Of a stretch of 64,000 bases of DNA, positions 44,947 to 55,785 are shown piece by piece. The stretch is from Stachybotrys elegans (lineage: Eukaryota > Ascomycota > Sordariomycetes > Hypocreales > Stachybotryaceae): the NCBI GenBank assembly GCA_020746835.1, contig JAGPNK010000007.1, positions 1,721,501 to 1,785,500 on the forward strand. The letters are read 5' to 3'. Position numbers and translations under genes: made by a program. Numbering within the stretch: position 1 is the stretch's first letter; the number at the start of each line of letters is the position of its first letter. The notes beneath the pieces are model-generated. The model was not told where the DNA came from. It saw only the letters and a program-made list of their open reading frames with translations, and made no database searches.

Positions 44947-45636
44947 ATGGTCAGCTTCCTCACCTCCTTTCTCCAAGAAGATGGCTAACACGCCCGTGAC
45001 AGCCTCCGAAGCGCAAGTCGGGCGGCGCAACCGCTGCCGCCGCGCCCAAGACGCGCCAATCCAAGCTCGCCAAGGAGCACAACGTCACGGCGCAAGAAGA
45101 AGGCGAGATCAAGGAGGCCTTTAGCCTGTTCGCGGAGCCCATGGACGGCGAGAAGAACGGCGTTCTGCCGGTCGACGACGTCAAATCCGCACTCATGTGA
45201 GTACCGCCCCCCTCCCCCAGGAAGGCGAGCGAACTGCTCCTCTGACGCAACCCCGTTCTGCAGCGCCCTCGGCATCCCTCCGTCCTCCAACGCCGAACTC
45301 CGCGAATTCCTCTCCATCCTCGACCCCGAAGAGGACGGCTACGCCACGTACGAGCCCTTCTTCGCCATCTGCGCGCTCAAGTTCCACACGCGCGAGCACG
45401 ACTCGTCGGCGCACCGCGCCGAGCTCGAGGAGGCCTTCCGGCTCTTCACAAACGGCCAGGACGGCCCCATCACGCTCGCGCACCTGCGCCGCGTCGCCGC
45501 CGTGCTCAAGGAGGACGTCGACGACGAGATGCTCAAGGATATGATTCTCGAGGCCAATGGCGGCGCTGGCGTGGCGCGCGGCGTCGAGATGGATGAGTTT
45601 GACGGCGTCATGAGGAGCGCTGGGGCGTGGCGGTGA
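44947..45636 (+). CDS. Calmodulin-like EF-hand protein with degenerate calcium sites
   Basis: Best model has exons 44947-44949 (ATG only), 45003-45196 and 45264-45636; 189 aa. After splicing it begins MPPKRKSGGATAAAAPKTRQ, then KEHNVTAQEEGEIKEAFSLF, a calmodulin/centrin-like first helix. Later helices are LREFLSILDPEEDGYATYEP and LEEAFRLF. The second loop (DPEEDGYATYEP) has Pro at the position 12 Glu, and the others lack several Asp/Glu, so calcium binding is doubtful. The basic Lys/Arg/Ala N-terminus resembles centrin-like or nuclear EF-hand proteins. The first intron has a weak gtcagc donor but a perfect ctaac branch and gacag acceptor. An in-frame ATG at 44890 would add 19 residues. The last two exons are solid; the start is uncertain. 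Confidence 0.75.
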
Positions 45637-46240
45637 GGGGTGGCTTGCATCGGGAGAGCGGTGTATGAATGACTTTGGGATGGTTTCTGGGGTGTCGATA
45701 TCTTCGACAGGGCGTCTTCGGCTTGCATCGGCATGGCGTTATGGATGATGGACTTAACAAGGATACCAGAGTAATGGTGGCCCCAGAGCAGTCGCCGATG
45801 TGATACAGCATCTCGGGCTGATCTAGGGAAATGAACCACGCGCATCGGGGATTCGGAGACATCCAGAGTCCTCCACCGGCTTTGGAAATGCGCTTTGCAA
45901 CCTCAAGCTCTGTAATAGGGGTGTGTTGCATGACCACGGGGCCGGGCCAATGTGATTCAAGATGCACAGCCGATGGCGTCCCCAAGCTCAGCGACCAGAT
46001 GAAGAGGGTATATTCGTCGTCAATGTCTGTTGCAGTCGACAGCCAGGTCGTCCGTCGGGGCCTCCCTGCCACTCTGGCGCCGATTTTGCGCCAGCCGTGA
46101 CGGATGAGATGGTCCAGCGCATTGCTGGGAATTTCAATACCCAGGCGCTCCCACAAAATGGACACTATCCTCGCGCGGATGTTGGGAATAGGGGCGGTCA
46201 GTTTGGTGCGAGCATTGATTTGTCGCACCGCCGAGATCAT
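45608..46240 (-). CDS. Orphan ORF, unknown
   Basis: A 210-codon open frame starting MISAVRQINARTKLTA and continuing IVSILWERLGIEIPSNALDH and TDIDDEYTLFIWSLS. I recognise no family. Codon use in the first ~160 codons is compatible with coding; the last ~45 residues become Arg/Pro/Thr-rich and look like read-through into non-coding DNA. It overlaps the convergent EF-hand gene's 3' end by 29 bp. A real gene, a relic or chance are all possible. No signal peptide or clear membrane segment. Confidence 0.35.
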   Translation of the reverse strand: MISAVRQINARTKLTAPIPNIRARIVSILWERLGIEIPSNALDHLIRHGWRKIGARVAGRPRRTTWLSTATDIDDEYTLFIWSLSLGTPSAVHLESHWPGPVVMQHTPITELEVAKRISKAGGGLWMSPNPRCAWFISLDQPEMLYHIGDCSGATITLVSLLSPSSITPCRCKPKTPCRRYRHPRNHPKVIHTPLSRCKPPLTATPQRSS

Positions 46241-46366
46241 ACTCTCCTACCAGTTTGACAAAAGCCTTAGCACGAAGAAGAAGAGAAAAAATAGCATTTT
46301 CAACTCCATCTGTAATAACCATACTCCATCCTGAAATCCACTTCATCGTCAGTCCTGCTTACAACC

Positions 46367-47363
46367 TTAGTCGTCCTCACCAGGAGCCCAGGCTAGATAT
46401 CTCCAAGACGGCTCAAACCGAAGCTCAAAGCCAACCCTTCCCAGCCTCGACCCCATCACAACTCCTACAGCACCTTCTTCATCCTCCATCCACTTGGCCC
46501 GCCCCCATTCGGCATCGGACTCGTCCTCCCCCCGAAGCCTGCACCGCCCAAAGTCTATCATGAAGACTCTGTACGCCTGGCCCTCGGGGACAACTACAAA
46601 GTTGTCTGGGCGAACGTCGGCGTTGAGAATATTGTTGTCGCCGAGAACATGGACTATCCGGATCGCCTGGTCGACTATGTCTTGCCACGAAGATCTGGGT
46701 GTGCTTTGTATCATGGAAGACAAGGTGAAGCCCGAGAGGTATTCCAGCAAGATCCCCTTTGGTTGATATAGCTCTTGCTGCTGCGTAGTGAGCGCTGGGT
46801 CAGCCAAGGGCCCTCCGAGGGTTACGGCAGCCAAAAAAACGAGGTATGAGCTTCCCTTGGTGCTCTCGAAGGCGGGAGTATGTCGTGATTTCCGAGTTGA
46901 AGCACTTTTGTAGCTCATCAGCTAGGTAGGCCTCGTTCTCCGCCGCATCCCAGCTGTCCTCGGTGTCCCCTTGGAAGCCTGGGACGGTATGTAGTTTTTC
47001 CAGAAAGCCCTCTGTCTTTCCAGAGCGCAAGCTGGCTAGAAACTCGCTTTCGACATCCTCGGACCATGTGTCCACGCCGTTGTCTTGTCGGTGCTGCTCC
47101 GCGAATCTCCGGTCAAACATCTTGAGAAACGCCCTGTTGCCCTTCCCTAGGCGCTCTGGCGGTTCTGATGCGCATGGATTTTCCTCAATCTCAACTACCA
47201 TGCCGCAAGAAAGCGTCCACGGCTTCATCTGCTGTTCCACTCTCACTTGCACTATTGCCTGCTGGTTGTTTGCAGCATCCAGACCAGCTTTCAATTTGAG
47301 GATTTTGCCGGTGGCATACATAAAGTCGACCGCATTCTTGAGCTCTGCGTCTGAAGTTTCCAT
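46367..47363 (-). pseudogene. Protein-kinase-like gene with homopolymer frameshift
   Basis: Two frames join into one fungal kinase-like protein. The first (47363 to about 46840) runs METSDAELKNAV to HQGKLIPRFFG. The second continues VTLGGPLADPALTTQQQ, GILLEYLSGFTLSSM, NILNADVRPDNFVVV (HRD-like loop), VFMIDFGRCRL (DFG) and AEWGRAKWMEDEEGAV. The switch lies at a run of seven A (plus strand 46833-46839) and needs a single-base change; no splice signals fit. The C-lobe motifs match the expanded fungal family of small kinase-like proteins whose substrates are unknown. Either a recent pseudogene or a homopolymer sequence error. If functional it would be about 325 aa, single exon. Confidence 0.65.
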
Positions 47364-48428
47364 CTTTGCGGCAGTGAAGCATCTCAACACTTGATTGTTT
47401 GCTGTTAAAGGAAGTACATACCTTGCCACGTGAGGTCGTAGGCATCTCCCCCGCGCATTTGCTTAGTAGGTATGCCGAGCCACACCACACAATCAGGCCT
47501 CCAATCATCATCTCTAATGTAATCGGACTTGCATACCATATGCAAGCAGGCCATAATTCTGCAAAATCATGGCCTTTCTAATCAGCAGGCCGTACACCCT
47601 TGGTTTATTTATTTCTTTATCTATTTTTGTTATAGCCAGATGACCCTCATTGGTGGTTACGGCCCGTAGGGGATGTCAGTAGTCTGGAGATTTCTTCATT
47701 GTCTGACGCTGTTCTTGATCCTGCACCCATAATTGTTTGCATACACTCTCTGTTCTTCTTTCCTCACCATACGTAGCTGCTCTGTCATACCCTTATATGG
47801 TAGCTAACTACTGGGTAGCGTAGCCTTGAGGCCCTCGTGGCTCGGCCATTCGGCTCCCCTGTACGGGCAGCTTGACGATGGCCTCGTTATTGTTCCCCCT
47901 TGTTCACGATTACATTGGTTGCCGGGGCACTGTTTCTTCCACCTCGAACGCACATCTCTTTTCATCATCATAAGCTAGAGCTATATTTTATATGTGTGGA
48001 GGGTATGTTGATTCAGGCGTCCAGAGCGGGATCAATGTGTCTTGATATTTTCTTCTATGCATACTGCTAATAGATACTGCTACTATCTCAGGAAGCCAGA
48101 TTGTGCCCGTCATAAACAAAAGCTGAATGCATATTTTGCTTCCCTGCGTCTCGCTGGCAACATTGTCGCCGAGCTTTATAGCTAGGGAGATTGTTGTCAC
48201 TTCTGTTCACGGGCCTTCGTCCACCAAGTCTGTGCTGGACAAGTTACTCAGAACCGAGTGGCCGCGTCTAGAATGCCCCAACACGGTCGGCTCCCAATAA
48301 ACCAAACGCCATAACTGATGCAATACTCTCTCTTCGGCTTGAAAAATGCAACTGGGCCGTCGACAGCGAGCCCATTAGATAACCCTCCCATGAAATGTGA
48401 AAAAGCGTATAATCGTGGCGTCGTCAGG
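47364..48428. other. Spacer, no gene seen
   Basis: About 1.1 kb upstream of the kinase-like gene and downstream of eIF4E. Only chance frames; a ttatttatttctttatc AT-rich tract lies near 47600. Confidence 0.5.
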
Positions 48429-49346
48429 TTAGGCCGGAGGGGCAGAAACCGTCACCTCAGGCTGACCCTCAGTCGTCTCTGCACCTGCGCTAGCCTTGGC
48501 TGCCTCAGCTGCTTCAGCCCGCTTCTGGGAATCGAGGACGGCCTGGAGGGCGGGAGGGGCCTTGAAGCCGGCGTGGTCGGAGTGCTTCTTGTAGAAGTAG
48601 TTGTCCGTCTTGGGCCGAAGCTCGGCGGGGAGCTCCTCAAGCACGCAGGCGAGCATGCCGTCGATGGAGTTCTTCTTGGACGAATCTCGGTGCCAGATGG
48701 AGATGAGGTGAGAGTTGAAACGGACGGAGAGACCGACACCACAGAGCTGGTCGCCTTGGCAAGAGTTAACAAAGCTATGATGCAGCACATTAGGGGCAGG
48801 GGGGCTCACTGTCGTCCAGAGCGCTCTGCAGCTTCTCTCCAATAGCAAGCATCTGAATATGGTTCCAAAACTCAGGGCCAATCGTCTTGGGCACACGGAA
48901 AGTCCAGCTGCCGCCGTTGATGTTGCGACGGTCTTCCCATATGGGCTTGAAGCCGGCCTTGAACAGGTAGATGGACTCGCGCATCTTGATCTGCTCGACA
49001 GGGGTGTTGTTGTTGTATCGCCAGAAATCCTGAACCGACTCGATCTGGGGTCCGAGCTGCTCGAGGTGAGCTGTGTAGTCGCCCTCGCCTTGCTTCTGTT
49101 CCTTGGCTGGTCTAGATCGCGAGGTGGTCAGCAAGAATGTCGTGCGGGCTTCCAGCCAACAGGAGGAGGAGAGGGGTCTGCATACCTGTCAAAGTAGACG
49201 TTCCAGTAGTGCTGGGTCGGCAGAGGTCTCATGCTCTTGAGGAAGTTCTGCTTCGCATCGCTGCGCTGCTCGGCGGGAGAGTTGGGATCGCCTTGCGCGG
49301 GGCCAGCGAGGCCGCGGGTGAATAGCGACGGTAGGCGCTCAGACAT
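48429..49346 (-). CDS. eIF4E-family cap-binding protein, class II (4EHP-like)
   Basis: Three exons: 49346-49186, 49111-48810 and 48754-48429; 262 aa with phases closing. It binds the mRNA 5' cap. The core runs RPLPTQHYWNVYFDR, YTAHLEQLGPQIESVQDFWR, ESIYLFKAGFKPIWEDRRN, NGGSWTFRVPK, FWNHIQMLAIGE and CGVGLSVRFNSHLISIWHRD. The second cap-stacking Trp is present in PIWED. The first is replaced: by alignment YTAHLEQLG matches the Tyr region of human 4EHP rather than the Trp of eIF4E1, so class II is favoured. Class II members often repress or fine-tune translation. The C-terminus (AEAAEAAKASAGAE) is Ala/Glu-rich. MSERL at 49346 is preferred over a longer in-frame start because of good context. Confidence 0.9.
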
Positions 49347-51399
49347 GGTTGCGATGCTGCTGGATGTGTGAGTGAGAAGCACGAAGGGAGAGAGAACAGA
49401 GGGCAGAGAGAATCAAAAGTCGCAAGGCCGCGTGAGGAAAGGAGACAAAGGCAAAGGCAAAGACAAAGACAAAGGGAGCTCGTCAGGAGGTCTGGTTGCA
49501 GTCAAGGACAGCTTGGAGGTGACCTCAGGCTTCAGGTACGAAGAAGCCTGAAGCGCCCCAGATCATTGGTTGATGGAGGGTGGACGGGAAAGCGCAGGTA
49601 CCCCGATTTAGACGCAGGAGGTGCCAGGTACCAGAGACAAGCCATGGGAGGGCGCTTTAGGGGGCGATGGGGCACTGCTGGTACCGGCCCTCAGAGATTG
49701 AGGGGCAGAGAGACCCTGAAGGGTGGTTCCACGGCAGGGACGGCAGGTACCGGTACATGGTGATCAGACCCTTAGTACCTTAGCATTGTTTCAGCGTAGA
49801 AGGTGCAGGCAGTCGTGCAACTGCCAGGTGGTGATAAGCGAGGGGCTCAACCATCAACCTCAATCAATCAAACCGCCTTCGTCCATTCATACCCATGCAG
49901 CCGTGATTCCATTCCCGCCGCAGGTGAATTACGCTTCTGTTCTGGAACCCAAGGCACAATGCATCCATGCATTGCATGCCGCCGCCGCCGCCTCATTGTG
50001 GGTTCCATTCGTGGGTCGCAGCCGCCCTCGTGGTCTGCTGGAGTCGACGGGATTGTTTCTGGTCTTGAAACAGGAGAGGCGTCGACGCCGCTTCTCAACA
50101 TGGGGTTCGGATGACCCCGAGACAACCACTCCGCCATTGATTCATCGCTGAGAGAAACGAAGAGGCACTGCCACATCTGGCCAGTGCATCTGACGCATGT
50201 GGAATCCCACTGCAACACTCCCAATACTCGAATGGAGCCATTCCCACAAGGACATCCCCTTATTGTAGAAGATTGGTCTTCTCGATGCTCTACTTGACGC
50301 AGCGATGTGCCCGACGGATAATCCCATATGTTGACCATGGCTGTCACTTCAACATACCGTCAATACGGCCATATTCGCCTCCAGGAGCAAGGTGCAAACT
50401 TGGATTGAATCACATCCTCTTCTCCCAAGACCAATGTATATGGAGGATAGATGGTGCCTAAGAGCAGCTGCCCGGCCAAGCGGTGGGCATTCATGATACG
50501 GATACAGCATTATCGATTCGACAAGATATTATGTCAAATTCCGATGCTACGCCTTTCGTCCATCGAAACGGTCGACTGGTCAACTTTGGTGAAATTATAT
50601 CCAATATCCAGTCCCATGGATTCTCCATTCTATTACCCTGCTCGCCCTGGCTTCTCCTAATCTCTTCTCCCTTGGGCCGAGCATCATCGAGCCTGGTTCA
50701 TGACCTTCTTGCTATAGACGGCCCGACGACTACGCCTAATGGTTCACGGCGAGCAGTGCCCCGCTCCATCCCTTGGTACGATGGAGAAACGGACAAGAAA
50801 ACTCCACAAATGCTATTGAAGCATGGCCGTTGCGCCTACCACGGCGGATCAGAGGAAAGAAACGGAAAGCACTCAGTCGCCTGGCCCCATTTTCAACTTA
50901 AAAATGGGTAGAACTGTGCCAAGACGGCATTGCAAGTTTAAGGTTAATCTCGTCGGTTTATATCACACCGGGCCTGCCCAGCCGGATCGCCCAAGGACGA
51001 CATCAACCAAGACATCGCAAGCAGTCTAATCCTATGGAAGATTTAAAGACGGTACCATATCACGGTCAAGCCTTGCTAGCAAACAGGCATTCATATAAGA
51101 AGCATTGTAGATGGGCTGACACCTAGACACTGGCTGGCTCTCTATATGTGACACCATGCCGCCTACATGCTGCCAAGCCCCCAGGGATTAATATGGCGGA
51201 AAATCTGGAGCATGGATGGATGAAGTTTGTTTCTGCCGGATTTCCATCAATGAAATGCTTGGGCACGATCCTGTGGCTGACCGCTTGCTTTCAGATATGA
51301 AGTATATCTATGCTGCTCGGATGAGTGACCCTGGACCTGAATACCTGAAGCAAGCAAGCGCTGCTGTTCTGACTGCCTCTTCATCTATTCGATCTCGCC
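49347..51399. other. Spacer between divergent eIF4E and pectate lyase genes
   Basis: 2 kb without a supportable gene. It holds an aaaggc/aaagac tract at 49440-49475 and several ggtacc-type short palindromes at 49590-49770. An open frame at 50483-50911 has no recognised motif and I do not support it. Confidence 0.45.
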
Positions 51400-52156
51400 A
51401 TGTTGCTTCAGACTCTTCTTGTTGCTGTCATGGCCCCTTTGGCCATGGCCTGCAAAGGCTACGAAGGAGGCCTCCCGGTAGCCACAGCACGACAGACCAA
51501 TAGCAGGCCCATCACTGTGCGTTCTGGGCAAGTCTACGACGGTGGCTGGAAGCTATTTGATCGTGGGTCTGGTGCCTGCGGTTCCGGCGAAGGAGGCAAG
51601 TTTTCACCCGAGCAACAGACCAGAGACTGAGGCTGACATGGCTGCGGCAGGTGACAGCGATGCTGTCTTCCTCGTAGAAGCTGGCGGGACTCTCCGAAAC
51701 GTTATTATCGGAAGGAACCAGCATGAAGGCGTGCACTGCCTCGGCCCTTGCACGCTCGAGTTCGTGTGGTTCGAGGACGTGTGCGAGGACGCCATCACCA
51801 TCAAGGGAGACAGGGCAGGCCAGCACTCGTGGATCATTGGCGGCGGCGCCTTCAGGGCCTCGGACAAGATTGTACAGCACAACGGTTGCGGCACCGTCAA
51901 CATCATTAACTTCTACGCCAACGACTACGGCAAGGTGTACCGGTCTTGCGGCAACTGCAGCAGCCAGTGCAAGCGCAACGTGTACATCGAGGGAGTCACG
52001 GCCCGCAACGGTGGGGAGGTCGCCGGCATCAACCGCAACTACGGCGACACGGCGACCCTCATCAATGTCTGCACCGACGCGAGAACGCCATGCCAGATGT
52101 ACGATGGGTGTGCGGGCGGCTGCGAGCCCACGAAGGTCGGTGCCTGCCCTCGATAG
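51400..52156 (+). CDS. Secreted pectate lyase, polysaccharide lyase family 3
   Basis: Two exons: 51400-51595 and 51651-52156; 233 aa. It cleaves de-esterified pectin by beta-elimination, usually with calcium, outside the cell. A signal peptide ([17 protein letters not shown]) precedes the mature protein. PL3 landmarks follow: [36 protein letters not shown] (joined by splicing), [56 protein letters not shown] and NYGDTATL. Paired cysteines suit a parallel beta-helix. The intron has a GC donor (gcaagt); the only nearby GT donor gives an immediate stop. Length is normal for a single-domain PL3 enzyme with no cellulose-binding module. It points to an organism that meets plant material. Confidence 0.92.
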
Positions 52157-52601
52157 GGGGGAAGTACTTCTCGAGGGGGATAGGGGAACTGGGTAGCTCG
52201 GACGTATGCTTGAGCAGCGAGGTTGATCTCGAAAGCATGTCGTGACCAGAATTTTGTTGGTCTGTCGGTTGAGTCATATCTTTCAAGAATGGAATGAGCC
52301 TCACTTCCTCTTGACACGAGGAGGCTTGTGCGCCTTTTGACTTTCTCCTTGGTTTCCATGGCTCGCCATAAGGTTGCCTTGGGGCGGAAGGTTTGATGGT
52401 GTAGGTTGCTGCCTCTGGCCTTGAAGATGCTACTTAAACGCGGTGAATTCCATCGTCTCTCCAAGAGGTATCCTACCCATGCCCCCCGGCTCAGATGATA
52501 TCCTATCCACGCACGAACGCACACGCACTGCATATACGCATTCACTCATACATCGATTGATACTGTATATTTCGTCTCCGAGCATCCGCAAAACCGCCAA
52601 G
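52157..52601. other. Spacer, no gene seen
   Basis: 445 bp between the pectate lyase stop and the next start. The frame of the next gene is open upstream to about 52443, but the Kozak-like gccaagatgg at 52602 is the better start. Confidence 0.5.
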
Positions 52602-53033
52602 ATGGACAAGCCATCCAAGGTCGACGCCCAGAAGCCGCTCCAGTCCTCCAAGCGCGACACGGCCATCTATAAGACGCAGCCGCCCACCGAGGAGGAGATG
52701 AAGCTCCTCAAGGCCAAGGGCGTCGAGGTCACGACCGTGATCCTGCCCCCGAAGCCGCGCCAGAGGGTCAAGCTCATCGTCAACAAGCCGGGCCTGGGCC
52801 TGAGGAAGCAATACATCATCAACGTGCCCGCGAGGCCGCCCAAGGACACCACCACCACCACCACCACCACCACCGCCACCAAATCCGACACTCCCCGTAC
52901 GACGGTCAAGCGGCTCAAGCTCATCGTCAACAAACCCGGCCCGCCCGAGAGAAACGAGTACATCTTCACCGTGCCCGCGAGGCCCAGCCAGATTAGATAC
53001 CGCCTCCGACGCAGGGAGGTGGCCCAGGAGTAG
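52602..53033 (+). CDS. Small basic protein with an internal duplication
   Basis: 143 aa, intronless, no recognised family. Two halves repeat: residues 55-80 (RVKLIVNKPGLGLRKQYIIN, then VPARPP) and 104-129 (RLKLIVNKPGPPERNEYIFT, then VPARPS). They are separated by a Thr tract of about nine codons made by an acc repeat. The N-terminus (MDKPSKVDAQKPLQSSKRD) and C-terminus (RYRLRRREV) are very basic. The repeat unit looks like two short beta strands around a KPG turn. No signal peptide or membrane segment is seen, so a nucleic-acid or ribosome-associated role is possible but not shown. Strong GC-rich third positions and the kept repeat argue that it is real. Confidence 0.68.
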   Translation: MDKPSKVDAQKPLQSSKRDTAIYKTQPPTEEEMKLLKAKGVEVTTVILPPKPRQRVKLIVNKPGLGLRKQYIINVPARPPKDTTTTTTTTTATKSDTPRTTVKRLKLIVNKPGPPERNEYIFTVPARPSQIRYRLRRREVAQE

Positions 53034-53895
53034 CGCTCCGTCACGCAAACTCCCGCTTGTCCCGTTCGTCTCGCCCGTCCACGACTACCGATGATTTCTA
53101 CATGAACGGAGAGGTTAACACGCCCTGTGGTATTTAACCTCCGCCCACGATATATGATGTACAAGCGTGCCGCGGCATATTCACCCCACTCGCTATGTCT
53201 TTGCTTGGTTTTTTTTTTGGTGGTCAGAGACCATATTGGTATATCCTCAGCGAATTAGTGTTCATGGACAAAGACTTGAATGATTGAGGAGGAACAGCCC
53301 AACACGAAAGGGGCTGTGTCATTGACACTGTATTATTGTTTGCCTGTTCAAACAGTTCCTGTATTGCTAGCCTGATTGCTTCCCTACAACGCAATGAATT
53401 TGGTCTATGGTTCTCTTGAATTGCATAATTTGATCTCACTTCATCACACTCACCCACATCTCACCGCGTATAACAACGTGCCCATCAGACACACCTTTAT
53501 GTTTGGTCTGGCTAGTGGCTGGTTTCTACCCCTTATGAATCGATTTATATTTCAACACCCCACTGTAACCCTTTTTAAATGATTTCTTTCTATGGTCATA
53601 GTTCTAGGTATGAAGGGTCCTACAAGAGGACAAAGGACGGTCCAGGTTATGGTGGCATTTGCCCTGAGTACTATAACATCTCCTGTACGAACATCGAGCT
53701 CTTTCTTGATAGCCATTATACGACGCAGCACCTTGCTTGGACACACATGAATGAAAATCTCGTTAAATATGCTACCTAATTCTCAAATTGAGACCCAACG
53801 CTATACCAAAACACCATGCTGCAGCCCAACGCAACAAAAGAAACACCTTGTGAAAGCAACACCCGCTCTCAAGGAGACAGATTCTTTGCTCGTAT
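53034..53895. other. Convergent 3' region, no gene seen
   Basis: 860 bp between two genes that both end here. AT-richer sequence with no motif-bearing frames; likely holds both 3' untranslated regions. Confidence 0.55.
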
Positions 53896-55785
53896 CTATA
53901 CGTTCTCCCGCACGCCGAGGGGCATCCTGGCGCTCGCCTCGTCCTTGAACCGCGACAAGTCTCCGCCAATGAGCTTCCGCAGGTTGCCCACGTCGAGCAG
54001 ATAGCGACGCATCTCGTCCTGCAGGTCATAGCCTTCCTCGTACGCCGTGCTCTCCGAGTCGTAGTCCTCACTGTACTCGGACATGTCATCCTCGTCATTT
54101 CCGTCGACGCCCCCCCTTTCCCTGCTGTCATCTTGGGCGAGGTCAGCACCACCGTCTTCCGTGTCGGAAATCTCCTTGACGGGCTCGACGTGAATGGGGT
54201 TCTTGAGGCTCTCAATAGCCAGCTTGAGGTGCAGCTTCAGGGCCTCGTTCTCGGTCTGCAGCTTCTTGATCTTGCTTTCGGCAACCATGCCGCGCTCCTC
54301 CATCATGCGCTGCATCATGGCCACGCGGTCCTGGTACTCCTCCAGCTTCTCCTCCGCCTCCTTGGCATTCTTCTCGCGCTGCCGCGAGTCGGAGACGGAG
54401 AGCTGCAGTATTCGAATCTCCTCGGCCATGGCGGCAATTTGTGCGTCTCGCTCCGCGGTGGAGATCTGGTCTTGGTTGACGACGGCACGCGTCCTGATGC
54501 GCTTGGCCTGATCGGCGTAGCGCAGGGTGGACAAGGTCTCTTCGTAGTCAGACGGTGCAATGCACGCAATCATGGCCGTCTTACTGTTTCCTCCCAGAGA
54601 GTCCTTGAGCAGCCACGTCAAGATGGAGTCACGGTAGGGCACGACGTCCTTGCGCTTGCCGGAACGAAGCTGCTTGGGGTCTGCCAGCGCAGCAATGACA
54701 CGGCCGAGGGTGGTGAGCGACTTGTTGATGTTGCTACCCTCGCGGAGTCGGGCACCTGTGGCCTCGGTGGCCTTGGCTCTCTCGCTACCGGCAAGATCGA
54801 CGAGACGAATTCTTGAGCTACGCTCCGTGGTTTCGTCCGTCTCCATGTCGTGGTGGATCTGCTTGAGCATGATGGTGAAGACAGCGTGACTTCGACTACT
54901 GGTGTCGTTCATCTTGGTGCTGGCCACGGTCCGTGACGAGTCGCCCATCTTCATGTAGCGGAGAATCTCGTTGAGATTGCGGACAGGAACTTCGGTGAGA
55001 TCCTTGACGTAGGGGCCGTCAGTGGGAGACTCGCGGATCTTGAGGTAGTTGGGCGCCTTGTTGGGGTTGACGGGGACGAGCAGGTCACGGACATGCTCGT
55101 TGTAGACCTCAAAGTACGAGACCCTGACGTTGTAGGCGATGTTGGCGTTTTCGTTTTGCGCGGCGTCGATGCGCTCGAAAAGATCCTCGCAGGTCCGGGG
55201 AATCAAGCCGGGCTGGTCGGGGGTGCCCATCATGGTGTAACTCTTGCCAGAGCCGGTCTGGCCATATGCGAAAATGCACGTGTGGTAGCCCTCGAAGTTG
55301 TGGTCCAGAAACTCCTCGCCCAGGCTGTTGTAGACGTCTTCCTGGTGCGCGTAGTGCTTGTCCTTGATGTCGTGGCTCCAGAAGGAGTTATCAAAGGTGA
55401 ACTGCTTGTCTTCGATGACCTTGCGGGCCTTGAGGGCCTTGGGAGCCGGCTCCGAATCCTCGGGTGCTAGCAAAGTGGTGACTTGGGTGATGGGGTCCAT
55501 ATCAATGAGGCATCGCGCCCTCTTCTCGAGCTCTGCAGAACGGCCAAGTCAGTTACGAAGCTCTTCAGGTCGGCGTTGTTGCCGAGGAGAGGAGCAGGGC
55601 TTAGTACCTCGCTGGAGAAAGGCGCGGACGCGGACAACCACCCTGACATTGCCTCCTCCATCCATCCTGGCGAGCATGGGGACACTTCCATCTCGCGAGC
55701 GCAGGGAGGGAGTAGAAGCAGAGGATCGGATGGCGAGAGCGTGGTGGTGGTGATCGGACGGCATCAGTCGGGAATCGAAGGCCAT
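53896..55785 (-). CDS. Kinesin-3 (Unc104/KIF1-like) motor, short form, with apparent frameshift
   Basis: Exon 1 55785-55608 carries the motor's first strand, GGGNVRVVVRVRAFLQR. Exon 2 starts at 55534 with ELEKRARCLID and runs to 53896. In exon 2 the expected CLIDMDPITQ is broken: the DNA reads GATATATGGACC where GATATGGACC would keep the frame, a 2-nt (TA) excess at 55497-55504. Downstream the motor is intact: FAYGQTGSGKSYTMMG (P-loop), NDTSSRSHAVFTIM, IRLVDLAGSERAKATEATG and LGGNSKTAMIACIAP. A coiled coil and an acidic tail follow; the FHA, PH and cargo parts of full Unc104 are absent. It resembles short kinesin-3-like motors of filamentous fungi such as Neurospora Nkin3. Starting at the ATG at 55500 would lose the first beta strand, so a sequence error or a null allele is more likely. 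Confidence 0.85.

Noticed and set aside
50483..50911. 142-codon plus-strand frame upstream of the pectate lyase
   Set aside because: No motif, weak codon bias and frames on the other strand equally long.
53772..54816. Open frames on both strands in the kinesin 3' half
   Set aside because: Shadows of the kinesin frame; no independent motifs.
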